From positions 186,001-250,000 of the forward strand of contig NZ_CP044532.1 of assembly GCF_026427775.1 (NCBI RefSeq): a stretch of 64,000 bases of DNA, read 5' to 3'. Below, piece after piece: positions 27,696 to 37,252 of this stretch. Below the pieces are notes generated by a model that did not search any database, had not been told where the DNA came from, and saw only the letters and a program-made list of their open reading frames with translations. A program made the translations under genes and the position numbers. Source of the stretch: Arthrobacter sp. CDRTa11 (GTDB lineage: Bacteria > Actinomycetota > Actinomycetes > Actinomycetales > Micrococcaceae). Within the stretch, counting starts at the first letter, position 1; every line of letters starts with the position of its first letter.

Positions 27696-27718
27696 CCGGG
27701 GCACCTTTGGTGCCCCGG
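27696..27718 (+). terminator. Hairpin after the QorB-like gene
   Basis: CCGGGGCACC pairs with GGTGCCCCGG around a TTT loop, 24 bases past the stop codon. A pyrimidine-rich stretch follows. Confidence 0.6.
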
Positions 27719-27790
27719 CCTTCCCTCAGTGTGGGCCGCGGCATAGCAGCGGGCGCTACCATGAAATTTGCCGGACGATGAGGAGCAGCT

Positions 27791-28282
27791 GTGGCAGAAC
27801 GTGAACGGCTTGTCACCTGGGAGGACCCTGCCATTGGCGCAGGAGCCATGCCCACCATGAGTGGCCTGGACTACCTGCATTCGATGATGGGCAAAAAGCT
27901 GCCGCCACCGCCGATGGGCCAGTTGGTGAACATGACGTTGGTTGAAGCGGAGCCGGGAACTGCCACCTTCACGTGCCTCCCGGACGAGTCGCATTACAAC
28001 CCCATCGGTGCCGTTCATGGCGGCCTGGTGTGCACCCTCCTGGACTCGGCCCTGGGCTGCGCCGTGCAGACCACCCTTCCCCAGGGGCAGGGCTACACCT
28101 CCATAGAAATCAAAGTGAACTACCTCCGCCCAATACGGGCCGGAAGCGGCCTGTTAACCTGCGTGGGAGTGGTGTCCAAGGCCGGCAGCCGGGTGGCCTT
28201 CGCCGAGGGAACAGTGACCGATGGCAGCGGCAAACTGGTGGCTACCGCCAGCGGATCCCTGCTCGTTTTCCCCCTCGGCTGA
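27791..28282 (+). CDS. PaaI family thioesterase (hotdog fold)
   Basis: The 163-residue protein has the hotdog core with NPIGAVHGGLVCTLLDSALGC, where the HGG turn and following Asp form the usual active-site region. GYTSIEIKVNYLRPI and a last strand VATASGSLLVF complete the fold. It should hydrolyse acyl-CoA thioesters, often aromatic ones. The start is a GTG at 27791 with AGGAG about eight bases upstream. It ends near the convergent PucR gene and has no clear pathway partner. Confidence 0.85.
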   Translation: MAERERLVTWEDPAIGAGAMPTMSGLDYLHSMMGKKLPPPPMGQLVNMTLVEAEPGTATFTCLPDESHYNPIGAVHGGLVCTLLDSALGCAVQTTLPQGQGYTSIEIKVNYLRPIRAGSGLLTCVGVVSKAGSRVAFAEGTVTDGSGKLVATASGSLLVFPLG

Positions 28283-28292
28283 CAAGCGTTGG

Positions 28293-29837
28293 TTAGGTGG
28301 GCTGCAGCTGGGCCAGACGCGTGGCAAGGTGCAAGGCGGCCAGCCGGCCGGTGCCGCGGGGGTCTCCGCCGCACAGCGAAAAGATCCGTTGCAGGCGCTG
28401 ATGCAACGACTGCCGCTCCACGTGCAGTTCACGGGCGGCCTGTGCCGTGTTGCAGCCGGAATCCAGCCAGACCCTCAGGGTTTCAACCAGCTGGGAGTGG
28501 CGTTGGGCATCGTGGTCAAGGACCGCCGCCAGCTGCTGGTGCACAAAGTCCCGTCGCAGCGCCTCATCGAGGGAGTGGACGGCAAGCCGCTCGACGGCGA
28601 ACGCCTGGGAATCCAGGACAGCGGCGCCCCGCCCCGGTCGGGAAGAGTCCGTACCCTCCGCGAGTTCAAGCGTAAGCCGGGCTTCAGTCAGGGACCACGG
28701 GGCCAACGATATGCCGGAAGCAATGGGGCCCACGGCGCTGACGGTCCCTTCTGGTACCGCCAGCGACTGCAGTCCGGCCACGATTTTTTGCCTGTCGTCC
28801 TGTGGATTGTCGGAGCGAAGGACGGCCAGTGCCAGAAGCTCTGCATTGTCCGCATAACTCGCGCTCTGACGGCCCACCCTGTCCAGCAGGTGCTCCACGG
28901 CTGTCCGAAGCTGCTTTGAGCCGGGGGAGCGGACCACCACTGCAACCAGCTGCGCCGACACCGGGATGCCGGCAGCCGGAGCGAGCTGTTGAAGCCTCCA
29001 GTTTTGAGTGCCGGAATCGATGGCGCGGATCAACGCCCCGCCGGCCATTTCCTTTAAGCCGGGCGGCATTCGCTGCAACAGGGCGAGGGCAAGGATGTCC
29101 ACTGACCGGTTCCCGGCAATCCGCGCCAGGTTAACATCAGCGTCGGCGGGAACGTCCAGGGTGAGGCGGGCGGACGGTATGCCACGTACCGGCACGTCAA
29201 TGTGGATGATGTTGGCGTGGTCTCCGCCTGGCACGTCCGATGGGGCAGCCTCAGGATACTCACCCCGCTCGGCCGGCAAGGCGCTGGCCAGGGTGGTTCC
29301 CGCCGTTGAGGTAAGGACCACCTCCGAACCGGTGGCAGCAGCGAGGACAGCAAGGATCCGGTCGAGGCTGCCGCCGTGGGCCAGCTCCACCGCCATGGCG
29401 TGGCTGGCCTGGTCGGCCTGCTGCAGTTGAGCGGCGGATTCGCTGACAAGCATGGAGTTGATGGCTTCCATCACGCCGACAAAGGGCACCACCTTGCGAA
29501 GCTCAATCAAGGGAAGGCCGGCATTTTCAGCTGCGGAGACCATCGAGGAAGGGATCGAGGGGAGTTCCCTGCCTGTCTCGATGGCCAATGCGGCCACCCC
29601 GCGCTCGGCCAGCTCCCTGATATAGCCCGTGCGGCGTTCATCCGTTGCCAGGGCCAGGGCCTGGCCGCCGGTCAGCAACAGCTCCCCGCCGCCCAGTAGG
29701 GGTGCGATGTCCAACACCTCGCTCGAGTGGATCCAGCGGAGCTGCGTATCCGGGACAACTGCGGCCGCTGCACGGACCACGGGGTCGGCAGCCAGCAGGG
29801 TGGCATGCTGCAAAACATCTTGTAACCGAACCGGCAT
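28293..29837 (-). CDS. PucR family transcriptional regulator
   Basis: The 514-residue protein has an N-terminal PucR domain (MPVRLQDVLQHATLL to about residue 125), a variable middle region and a C-terminal PucR HTH (TLRVWLDSGCNTAQAAREL, HVERQSLHQRLQRI). PucR proteins activate purine, allantoin and other nitrogen-compound catabolic genes. It is divergent from an NCS1 permease gene followed by a PuuE-like deacetylase, which fits that role well. ATG start at 29837. Confidence 0.88.
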   Translation of the reverse strand: MPVRLQDVLQHATLLAADPVVRAAAAVVPDTQLRWIHSSEVLDIAPLLGGGELLLTGGQALALATDERRTGYIRELAERGVAALAIETGRELPSIPSSMVSAAENAGLPLIELRKVVPFVGVMEAINSMLVSESAAQLQQADQASHAMAVELAHGGSLDRILAVLAAATGSEVVLTSTAGTTLASALPAERGEYPEAAPSDVPGGDHANIIHIDVPVRGIPSARLTLDVPADADVNLARIAGNRSVDILALALLQRMPPGLKEMAGGALIRAIDSGTQNWRLQQLAPAAGIPVSAQLVAVVVRSPGSKQLRTAVEHLLDRVGRQSASYADNAELLALAVLRSDNPQDDRQKIVAGLQSLAVPEGTVSAVGPIASGISLAPWSLTEARLTLELAEGTDSSRPGRGAAVLDSQAFAVERLAVHSLDEALRRDFVHQQLAAVLDHDAQRHSQLVETLRVWLDSGCNTAQAARELHVERQSLHQRLQRIFSLCGGDPRGTGRLAALHLATRLAQLQPT

Positions 29838-29888
29838 GACACTCCGTCGTGTAAATCGCAGAACTTCCAGACACATTGTAGATGGTGT

Positions 29889-29906
29889 ATGTGGTGCCCG
29901 CCACAT
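29889..29906. promoter_or_regulatory. Inverted repeat ATGTGG-TGCCCG-CCACAT
   Basis: It lies in the 111-base divergent gap between the PucR and NCS1 genes, 43-60 bases upstream of the permease start. It is a plausible PucR site. Confidence 0.45.
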
Positions 29907-29948
29907 AATCTTGAAGAATCCCCATCCCCCTCAACGAAGAGGCCCTTG

Positions 29949-31475
29949 ATGCAACAACCATCCACTGCCACAGGAGCTGAGCAATCCGCTCATCTCGAAG
30001 ACGTCGAAGCCTGGCTCCAGCCAATCCCTGAATCCCAGCGCACGCACAAAGTCTCAGGCCAGTTCTGGATCTGGGCCGGTGCCAACCTTGCGCCCATCAA
30101 CTGGGTGCTTGGTGCCCTCGGAATTCATCTCGGCCTCGGGTTTGCGGACACTGTGACGGTCCTGGTGCTGGGCAACCTGATCGGGATGTTGCTGTTCGGC
30201 TGCTTTGTCCTCCTCGGACAAAAGACCGGAGCCACCGGGATGGTCCTGGCCCGGGCGGCATTCGGGCGCCGCGGCAACTACCTTCCGGCCTCCATCCAGG
30301 CGCTCCTGGTGATCGGCTGGTGCGCAGTCAACACGTGGATCATCCTTGACCTGGTCATGGCACTGTTCGGCACGCTCGGCTGGGTTGATCCGACGGCCAC
30401 AAACTACGGGTGGAAGATCGGTGTTGCCACGGCCATCATGGCCACACAGGTAGCCATTGCCTGGTTCGGCTACAAAGCGATCGCCGCCTTTGAAAAGTGG
30501 ACCGTGCCGCCCACCATCATCATCCTGGCCGTTATGTCCGCAGTGGCCTGGTTCGGCATGAAGATCAACTGGTCCTACGCCGGCCCGGCAGGCAACATCC
30601 TGGAAGGGTCAGAGCGGATCGCGGCCATGAGCGCTGTGATGACAGCCATCGGCATCGGCTGGGGCATCACCTGGTTCACCTACGCGGCTGACTACTCCAG
30701 GTTTGTCAGCACCGAAGTACCCAAGAAGAAGGTCTACCTGGCCTCCGTCCTGGGCCAGTTCATCCCCGTCGTATGGCTCGGAATCCTCGGCGCAAGCCTC
30801 GCCACCAACAGCGGCGAAATCGATCCCGGGAAGCTCATCGTCCAGAACTTCGGTGTCCTGGCATTGCCCGTACTTTTGATGGTGCTGCACGGACCCATCG
30901 CCACCAACATCCTGAACATCTACACCTTTTCGGTGGCCACGCAGTCACTGGACATCACCATCAGCCGCCGCAAACTGAACCTTTTCGTCGGCGTCTTCTC
31001 TCTCGCCGCCGTCGTCTTCTTCATCTTCCAGGAAGATTTCGCCGCAGTGCTTGATGCCTGGCTGATCGGGCTGGTCGCCTGGGTGGCGGCCTGGGGCGGC
31101 GTCATGCTGGTCCACTACTTCTGGATCGAAAAGCGCTGGCCAGGCAACCCGGAAAGGCTCTTCGACGCCGTCGGCACCAAGCGGCTCCCCGGCGTCAACT
31201 GGGCGGGCGTCACGTCCCTGCTGGTGGGCATCTTCGCCACCTGGCTGTTTATGTACGGGCTCGTCCCCGTGATGCAGGGCCCCATCGCCGTGGCCCTGGG
31301 CGGATGGGACCTGTCATGGCTCGCCGGCGGCCTTGCCAGCGCGGGTACCTACGCCGTCCTTGGCCCGAAGGTCCACCGCAAATATCTCGACGACGCGCTT
31401 ACGGCCCCGGCCGAGCAGCAGCCTTCAGCAGGCCTGGCCGTCTCCACGCAGCCGGGTGCCCCGGCCGGACTGTGA
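29949..31475 (+). CDS. NCS1 family nucleobase/cytosine permease
   Basis: The 508-residue protein has about twelve membrane helices and NCS1 features such as FWIWAGANLAPINWVLGAL in the first helix and WFTYAADYSRFV in the sixth. NCS1 carriers import cytosine, purines, allantoin, hydantoins or related rings with H+ or Na+. Regulation by the divergent PucR protein and the downstream PuuE-like enzyme point to a purine-derived or cyclic-imide nitrogen source. AAGAGG lies before the ATG at 29949. Confidence 0.88.
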   Translation: MQQPSTATGAEQSAHLEDVEAWLQPIPESQRTHKVSGQFWIWAGANLAPINWVLGALGIHLGLGFADTVTVLVLGNLIGMLLFGCFVLLGQKTGATGMVLARAAFGRRGNYLPASIQALLVIGWCAVNTWIILDLVMALFGTLGWVDPTATNYGWKIGVATAIMATQVAIAWFGYKAIAAFEKWTVPPTIIILAVMSAVAWFGMKINWSYAGPAGNILEGSERIAAMSAVMTAIGIGWGITWFTYAADYSRFVSTEVPKKKVYLASVLGQFIPVVWLGILGASLATNSGEIDPGKLIVQNFGVLALPVLLMVLHGPIATNILNIYTFSVATQSLDITISRRKLNLFVGVFSLAAVVFFIFQEDFAAVLDAWLIGLVAWVAAWGGVMLVHYFWIEKRWPGNPERLFDAVGTKRLPGVNWAGVTSLLVGIFATWLFMYGLVPVMQGPIAVALGGWDLSWLAGGLASAGTYAVLGPKVHRKYLDDALTAPAEQQPSAGLAVSTQPGAPAGL

Positions 31476-31486
31476 ACAGCCCGTCA

Positions 31487-31517
31487 GGGCACGGCCGGAT
31501 TGGGAGCGGCCGTGCCC
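31487..31517 (+). terminator. Hairpin between permease and deacetylase genes
   Basis: GGGCACGGCCG (31487-31497) pairs with CGGCCGTGCCC (31507-31517), 12 bases after the permease stop. It may reduce readthrough into the deacetylase gene. Confidence 0.5.
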
Positions 31518-31610
31518 CGAACGGCGGGTCGCCACACCGCCCCATCGCCGGGCAGCATCGCGAACCACTGAACCCCGAACCGCCTGACACTAACTAAGAG
31601 GAACCCTGAG

Positions 31611-32576
31611 ATGACGCTTGAAGCATTCCCCGACTTAGCCCATCCGATCACCTGGCCCGAGGGGAAGCGGGCCGCAGCCTCCTTCACGTTCGACGTCGAC
31701 GCCGAGTCCTGCACCATCGCCCACGACCCCAAAAGCACACGCAGAATGTCGCTGATGACCCATCAGTCCTACGGGCCGAAGGTGGCCGTTCCGCGGCTGC
31801 TGCAGATCCTTGGCCGGCAGGACATCCGGGCAACGTTCTTCGTTCCTGGGTTTACGGCCGAATGCTACCCGGACACGGTCCGGCGGATCGTGGATGCCGG
31901 GCACGAGGTGGCCCACCATGGATACCTGCACGAACCCATGCAGGGCATCGACGCCGAAACCGAGGGCCGCTATATTGACCGCGGCCTGGAGGCGCTGGCG
32001 AAGGCAGCCGGGGTTGAGCCTGTTGGGTACCGGGCCCCCTGGTGGGAGCTGAACTGGCACTCAGCAGCCCTCCTCGCGGACCGTGGCTTCCTTTATGATT
32101 CGAGCCTGCTCGACGGCGATGCTCCCTACCGCTTCAGCGTGGCCCCGGGTGACACCCGGGATATTGTCGAAATCCCTGTGGACTGGGCCCTGGACGACTG
32201 GGAACAGTACGCCTTCTACCCCGGAGTCACCGGCAGCGGCGTCATCGAGAGCCCGGCCAAGGTCCTGGAAATGTGGACCCTCGAAGCGGAGGCGCACCAT
32301 TCCCAAGGGAGTTGCTTTGTGCTGACCAACCATCCGTTCATCTCCGGGCGGCCGTCCAAGGCTGTTGCGCTGGAACGGCTGATCGGGCGGGTCAAGGCGA
32401 TGGACGGGATGTGGGTGGCAACCATGGAGGAAATAGCCGAGCACACCCGCAGAACGGTCACCGAAATCCACAGCCACGCCCGGATTGAGGTGCCTTCCTT
32501 CCCGGATACCGGGGCCCGCTTTACCCCGGCCGGCGTGCGTGAGGCTGGGCAGATCGCGGCGGCGCGCCAGAACTAA
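31611..32576 (+). CDS. PuuE-like polysaccharide deacetylase family hydrolase
   Basis: The 321-residue NodB-fold protein resembles the PuuE/allantoinase and cyclic imidase branch rather than sugar deacetylases. The signs are FTFDVDAESC for the catalytic Asp strand, GHEVAHHGYLHE for the histidine motif, YRAPWWELN, and a late FVLTNHPFISGRP. Such enzymes open cyclic ureides or imides (allantoin, hydantoin, succinimide). Its place after a PucR-linked NCS1 permease supports that reading. There is no signal peptide, so it is cytoplasmic. The GAGGAACCCTGAG stretch is a good ribosome site for the ATG at 31611. Confidence 0.82.
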   Translation: MTLEAFPDLAHPITWPEGKRAAASFTFDVDAESCTIAHDPKSTRRMSLMTHQSYGPKVAVPRLLQILGRQDIRATFFVPGFTAECYPDTVRRIVDAGHEVAHHGYLHEPMQGIDAETEGRYIDRGLEALAKAAGVEPVGYRAPWWELNWHSAALLADRGFLYDSSLLDGDAPYRFSVAPGDTRDIVEIPVDWALDDWEQYAFYPGVTGSGVIESPAKVLEMWTLEAEAHHSQGSCFVLTNHPFISGRPSKAVALERLIGRVKAMDGMWVATMEEIAEHTRRTVTEIHSHARIEVPSFPDTGARFTPAGVREAGQIAAARQN

Positions 32577-32619
32577 GGAAAGCAGCGGTGACCGCTACGC
32601 CGATCCGCGCCTGCCGCGT

Positions 32620-33303
32620 TCAGTTTCCCAGCAGATGGCGTTCGTAGGCGAAGGCGACAAGTTGCAGCCGTGTGCGGAGTTCCAGCTTGTCCAGCACGCT
32701 CCGCAGGTGTGTTTTGACGGTTGCCTCGGAGACGAACAGGCCTTCCGCGATTTCGCCATTGCTGAGGCCTTTGGCGGCGAGAAGAAAGACGTCCCGTTCC
32801 CGCACGGAGAGGACCTCCAGGACCGACAAGTCCGGGTCCGCAGGGGGAGTGTTGCGGGCGGCGTGCTCGAAGAGGGAGCGGATCGATCCTGGTGCGATCA
32901 CGGAGTAGCCGGAGTGAACGGTCCGGATGGCAGCCAGGAGGAATTCAGGCTCTGCGCTCTTGAGTAAATAGCCGCTGGCTCCAGCCTGCACGGCCTGGAC
33001 GACGGCCTGGTCCCTGTTGAAAGTGGTCAGAGCGATGATTTTGGGCGTGTCGGTGCCTGCGGCAGCGGCCTGCTCCACGATCCGTCGGGTGGCTTCGACT
33101 CCATCCATGACGGGCATGCGCAGGTCCATCAGGATGACGTCCGGGCGGAGTTCGCTGGCGAGGACCACACCCTGCTCCCCGTCGCCGGCCTCGCCAAAGA
33201 ACTCCAAGTCCGCCTGGCTTTCAATGAGCATCCGGATGCCTGCCCGGAACAGGGGCTGGTCATCTACCAGGGCAACGGAGATGAGTGCACCGGCATCAGG
33301 CAC
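32620..33303 (-). CDS. NarL/FixJ-type response regulator
   Basis: The 227-residue protein has a receiver domain with phospho-acceptor Asp in PDVILMDLRMPVMDG and a conserved Lys in GYLLKSAEPE, then a LuxR HTH (VSVRERDVFLLAAKGLSNGEIAEGLFVSEATVKTHL pattern). It overlaps the 3' end of the upstream histidine kinase gene by eight bases and is its cognate regulator. No target operon is obvious nearby apart from the divergent sigma-factor gene. Confidence 0.9.
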   Translation of the reverse strand: MPDAGALISVALVDDQPLFRAGIRMLIESQADLEFFGEAGDGEQGVVLASELRPDVILMDLRMPVMDGVEATRRIVEQAAAAGTDTPKIIALTTFNRDQAVVQAVQAGASGYLLKSAEPEFLLAAIRTVHSGYSVIAPGSIRSLFEHAARNTPPADPDLSVLEVLSVRERDVFLLAAKGLSNGEIAEGLFVSEATVKTHLRSVLDKLELRTRLQLVAFAYERHLLGN

Positions 33304-34705
33304 GGCCGGCCGCTTCCGATGCGGCCGCCGGGGGCTGCGGCGAGCCTATGGCTTCCAGTATGGGATGGGCCTCAGCAGCCGAAATTCCGGTGGGAGCATG
33401 GCCGTCTTCAGCCCCGGCGGCAGAATTGTTTCGACCGACAGAACAGTCTGGACCGGCGTCGAGCGACCCGTAAGGGATGAAGACCGTAACCCGGAAGTGA
33501 TCCCCATCCGGTCCGGCTGTCAGCCAGCCGCCCGCCAGATGGGCGCGTTCACGCATTCCGGGGAGGCCGCGGCCGATCCGGTGCGGGGACGCGTCGTCGT
33601 CCTGGTCCTGGCCGGAGGCCACCGCTGAGGCAACGTGCAGGGTTAGGCCCGGGCCGCTCCAGTCAAGGTGGAGCCGAACTTCCGTGCCGCGGCCGCCGTG
33701 TTTGAGCGCGTTGGTCAGGCATTCCTGAACGATCCGGAACACGGCTACCTGCTGACCAGTAGAGAGCTCAACGCGTGAGCCGGACTCGCTGGACTGGATC
33801 TTCAAACTGCCCCGCTGCATGGCCTCGATCAGCGCCTTGATGTCGCTCAGCCGAGGCTGTGGCGTTGCCATTCCATCGTCGCGGACACGCTCGATCACCC
33901 GTTGGGCGTCCACGAGTGCGCTTCGCGCTGACCGGGCGATGGTGTCCAGCGCGTTGAGCACGGCAGGGGGCTGGTCCTGGCTCAGGTAGCGGGTGCCGTC
34001 GGCCTGGGCAGCGATGACGGCAAGGGAATGGGCCAGGACGTCGTGGAGGTCGCGGGCGATGCGTGTCCGTTCCTGCTCCACGATGAGGTCGATCTCGGTT
34101 TCCTTCAGGGTGTTCTGGGCCAGCTCCCGGGAACGGAAGAGGGTGCCGCGTTCCTGGGACAGGGCCAGCAGGAGCCCGACGGCGGCGCAGGCTCCGGCGA
34201 TCAGCAGGAGGAGCGCAAACAGCTGCAGGCCAAAGGACGTAAACATCGCCTTGTCACCGTTGTGCAGGGGCTGGAACCAGCCGACTCCGGCGCCGTATCT
34301 CCAGGAGAGCATGAGGACGGTCATCAGGGCTGCGAACACCAGATTGGCGCCGGACGCGAGGAACCGCATCCGCCGGGGTGCGGTCCACAGGATAAAGCCA
34401 AGGGCAATGAAGGAGCCCAGGTAAATGGCCCAGTGGTTTGGTTCCATGGGCGGCAGGCCGTGGGTCAACTGTGCGGCAAGGAGGGCTGCTGTGAATCCGA
34501 GGGACACCAGCGGTTTCCAGGAGGCCGTGGCAACAGCCAATGTCATCAAGGCCAGCGGCCAGTTTCCTGACCATGTCACCCATGACCCTCCCATCCGGTT
34601 TGCCTCGCCGACGCACCACAGGAGGAAAAAGATGACGGCTGCCGCAGGGGCACCCCAAGGCCGCGCAATTTTCAGAACTGATTCCATGCCTGTCACCATA
34701 TCCAC
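33296..34705 (-). CDS. NarL-type sensor histidine kinase
   Basis: The 469-residue kinase has five or six N-terminal membrane helices (about residues 15-185) with no large external loop, so it probably senses membrane or intramembrane signals. A HisKA_3 dimerisation helix follows (ERTRIARDLHDVLAHSLA, phospho-His near 225), then an HATPase domain (VQECLTNALKHG and GRGLPGMRERAHLAGG). The Ala-rich C-terminal 60 residues are extra. Several possible starts lie within 20 bases (GTG 34705, ATG 34699, ATG 34687), none with a clear ribosome site. Confidence 0.88.
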   Translation of the reverse strand: MDMVTGMESVLKIARPWGAPAAAVIFFLLWCVGEANRMGGSWVTWSGNWPLALMTLAVATASWKPLVSLGFTAALLAAQLTHGLPPMEPNHWAIYLGSFIALGFILWTAPRRMRFLASGANLVFAALMTVLMLSWRYGAGVGWFQPLHNGDKAMFTSFGLQLFALLLLIAGACAAVGLLLALSQERGTLFRSRELAQNTLKETEIDLIVEQERTRIARDLHDVLAHSLAVIAAQADGTRYLSQDQPPAVLNALDTIARSARSALVDAQRVIERVRDDGMATPQPRLSDIKALIEAMQRGSLKIQSSESGSRVELSTGQQVAVFRIVQECLTNALKHGGRGTEVRLHLDWSGPGLTLHVASAVASGQDQDDDASPHRIGRGLPGMRERAHLAGGWLTAGPDGDHFRVTVFIPYGSLDAGPDCSVGRNNSAAGAEDGHAPTGISAAEAHPILEAIGSPQPPAAASEAAGRA

Positions 34706-34932
34706 GGCTTTGGCCGGGTTTCTCCGGATCGGTGCAATCTCAACCTAAAAGCCAGAATGATTCATCCTTGGAGACACTTTTGGTTGGTGGTTACAGGACG
34801 CGTCTCTTGAATGGGTGTCACCACGAACACTGAACCCGTATCGGTCACCGGTACGCTTCGATTTGAGATCCGCTGGACGCCAAGAAGGGGAAGCTCCGTG
34901 AACCCTTTTGCGGCCAGCGGGCAATACATAGT

Positions 34933-35529
34933 GTGAGCACAGACAACGACATCATCAGGCGGTCCCGGGACAGCCCCGCAGTTTTCGGGGAGTTGTACGA
35001 CAGACACGCGTCAGTCATCTATAGATACGCCGCCAGAAGGGCCGGCGATTTCGCCGCTGACGACGTCACCTCCGAAACCTTTCTGGTTGCCTGGGAACAG
35101 CTGGAAACGTACGACCTGGACCGGGAGGACGCCCGGCCCTGGCTTTTCGGAATTGCCACAAACTTGCTCCGGCGGCACCACCGCGCCGAAGCCAAGATTC
35201 TGAAAACTGCAGCGAAAGCGGCTTCACGGGAAGCCGTTGCTGACGATTCGGACCGGATTGCCGCCCGTGTGGACGCCGTCGTGGCTTCCGGGCGGATCGC
35301 CCGCAGCCTGAAAACTATGGCGGCCATAGACCGGGAAACGCTGCTGCTCTATGCCTGGGCGGACCTGACCTACGAGGGCATCGCCCTGGCCATGGACGTT
35401 CCCCTGGGAACCGTGCGCTCCCGCCTGAACCGTGCCCGCCGAACACTGCGAACCCAGCTAAACCTCGAAATACTTGATGAAACGGAGAACGACCATGAAC
35501 GACTTGCAGCTGCTCCGCGAAATGCGTAG
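34933..35529 (+). CDS. ECF-type RNA polymerase sigma factor
   Basis: The 198-residue protein has sigma region 2 (FGELYDRHASVIYRYAARR to ETFLVAWEQLE) and region 4 (LLLYAWADLTYEGIALAMDVPLGTVRSRLNRAR). It belongs to the actinobacterial ECF group that is followed by CU044_5270-family membrane proteins, and it overlaps that partner by 35 bases. Regulation is probably through the partner. The start is a GTG at 34933. Confidence 0.9.
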   Translation: MSTDNDIIRRSRDSPAVFGELYDRHASVIYRYAARRAGDFAADDVTSETFLVAWEQLETYDLDREDARPWLFGIATNLLRRHHRAEAKILKTAAKAASREAVADDSDRIAARVDAVVASGRIARSLKTMAAIDRETLLLYAWADLTYEGIALAMDVPLGTVRSRLNRARRTLRTQLNLEILDETENDHERLAAAPRNA

Positions 35530-36553
35530 CGACGTCGGCTCCGCCCCGCCGGCCACGTTGGCGCGCGGCCGCAACAAACTCATGTCCAAGATCACTTCAG
35601 ACTCCCACCCTGAGGCAACGACCACCCACGCCCCAGCCGCCGTGCGCCCGATCTTCCGGCGCCGTGTCCTGATGGCATCGGCAGCTGCGGCCCTGCTTGT
35701 GGGGGGAATCGTTGTGGCAGACGTCGTCAGGCCCAGTCCGGGAGCAACCGCCGAAGCAGCCGACATCCTGAACAACGCCGCAGCAGCAACCATCCAGACC
35801 TCCGACCCGGTGGTAGGACCCGGCCAGTACCTGAAGATCGATACCACGTCCGTCTATGCCACGGGCGTCCTTTTGGGGGACGACCCTAAAGCAGATCGCC
35901 GTACGGTGGAGTGGTTGGACAAGTACTCCGAGCATCTCTACATCCCCGCTGACCAGACAGCCGAATGGATCTGGAACCGTGAAGCCCGCATCCCCACGAC
36001 GTTCTTCAGCGAGGATGCGAAAGCAGAGGCGACCAAATACCAACAGTCCCAGGCTGGCGACCCCATTCGGATGGGAGAACTGCTGCGCGCACCGGGCGGG
36101 AACTTCTACGGAGAACAGAGGATGCTGTTCGCCAGCATGCCGCTGGCCGAGGGGGTGAAGACTCTGCCCCGAGACCCCCAGGCCCTCCTGGACACAATTC
36201 GACAACTAGACAACCCAGATAGGTCGGAGGCCGAAACGCTGGAAAGCATCGCGGCCGCTCTTCAGACCGGAGTCATCCCGGCCGACCTTCGCGCTGCACT
36301 GTACAAGGCGGCCGCGCTCATTCCCGGTGTGACCCTCGTGGACCGGGAAGCGAACCTTGAAGGCAAGGCAGGCACCGCGATCGGGATCGAGGATCCGGAC
36401 AGGGGAACGCGGAAGGACATCATTATTGATCCCGCCACTGGGCTGCTGATCGGACAACGTGAGGTCAGGATGACAGCCGGCGAAACGTTCCCAGCCGGAA
36501 CAGCGACCGGCTGGACGTCAGTCCAGACCTCAGTGGTGAATTCAGCCCCATAG
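35495..36553 (+). CDS. CU044_5270 family protein (sigma-linked, membrane-anchored)
   Basis: The 352-residue protein has a basic cytoplasmic N-terminus, one membrane segment (VLMASAAAALLVGGIVVADVV, about residues 55-75) and a long outer domain (YIPADQTAEWIW, GEQRMLFASMPLAEGVKTLPRDP). This is the usual partner of the ECF gene it overlaps. It may act as an anti-sigma factor or envelope sensor, but the function of this family is not proven. GGAGAACGACC precedes the ATG at 35495. Confidence 0.8.
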   Translation: MNDLQLLREMRSDVGSAPPATLARGRNKLMSKITSDSHPEATTTHAPAAVRPIFRRRVLMASAAAALLVGGIVVADVVRPSPGATAEAADILNNAAAATIQTSDPVVGPGQYLKIDTTSVYATGVLLGDDPKADRRTVEWLDKYSEHLYIPADQTAEWIWNREARIPTTFFSEDAKAEATKYQQSQAGDPIRMGELLRAPGGNFYGEQRMLFASMPLAEGVKTLPRDPQALLDTIRQLDNPDRSEAETLESIAAALQTGVIPADLRAALYKAAALIPGVTLVDREANLEGKAGTAIGIEDPDRGTRKDIIIDPATGLLIGQREVRMTAGETFPAGTATGWTSVQTSVVNSAP

Positions 36554-36643
36554 CTATCAGGTCAACCGCTACACGGCGGAGGCGCCCGACCACGCTTTGG
36601 GTGGTGGCCGGCCAACAGGTGGACTTCTTGGGATGCGGACGCA

Positions 36644-37195
36644 CTACTGAAAGGGAAGCTCGGTGCCCTGTTGGAAAGGCAAGACTCCTTGTGCGGGGGT
36701 CATGGTGAACCACTCGCTGCCCTGCTTTTGCGCAAAAATGATGACTCGCTGATTGGGATCCAGCGGATCGCCGTCCGGGTAGGACTCTCCTCCACTGCAG
36801 GTAGGGGGCATCGAGGAGATGCGAAGGTTCCCCTCTCGGGGTTCTCCTTTAAGCACGTGCTCGACTTCAACCAGGTGAGTCATGGCCTTGTGGCCGTAAA
36901 TGGTGGTCTCACCGGCTCGGCTTACAGACTTACCGATGAGCACCGGGCCGGCGTTGTCGTATAGGTCTTGAGGAGTACCGAACCAGACCCAGTCAACGCA
37001 CGCGAAGGGACCGGCGCTGGGATCGAGGCCGCTGGTAGAACCAAGGAGTGAGCTCGTGGGCGTTGGCGAGTTGGTGGGGTTCGGTGTGGGTTCTTCAGTT
37101 CCCGGTCCGCCCGTCATCTTGTCACCGCATGATGTCAGCAGCATGGTGAGAAGTAGGTAGGGAGCTATGCGTTGCCACAACCGAATGCGTTTCAT
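36644..37195 (-). CDS. Hypothetical lipoprotein
   Basis: The 183-residue protein has a signal peptide ending in a lipobox (LLTSC, Cys23), then a Pro/Thr/Ser-rich linker and an outer domain with four Cys-containing or polar turns (FACVDWVWFG, PPTCSGGESYPDGD). The lipid-anchored domain resembles small secreted proteins of unknown role. It lies beside a gene-decay region, and its own frame is intact. Confidence 0.7.
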   Translation of the reverse strand: MKRIRLWQRIAPYLLLTMLLTSCGDKMTGGPGTEEPTPNPTNSPTPTSSLLGSTSGLDPSAGPFACVDWVWFGTPQDLYDNAGPVLIGKSVSRAGETTIYGHKAMTHLVEVEHVLKGEPREGNLRISSMPPTCSGGESYPDGDPLDPNQRVIIFAQKQGSEWFTMTPAQGVLPFQQGTELPFQ

Positions 37196-37252
37196 TGTGC
37201 TCCCTCATAGGTGGACTGTGATCGGAGCATATATGCCGTCCTACCAGTGTTC

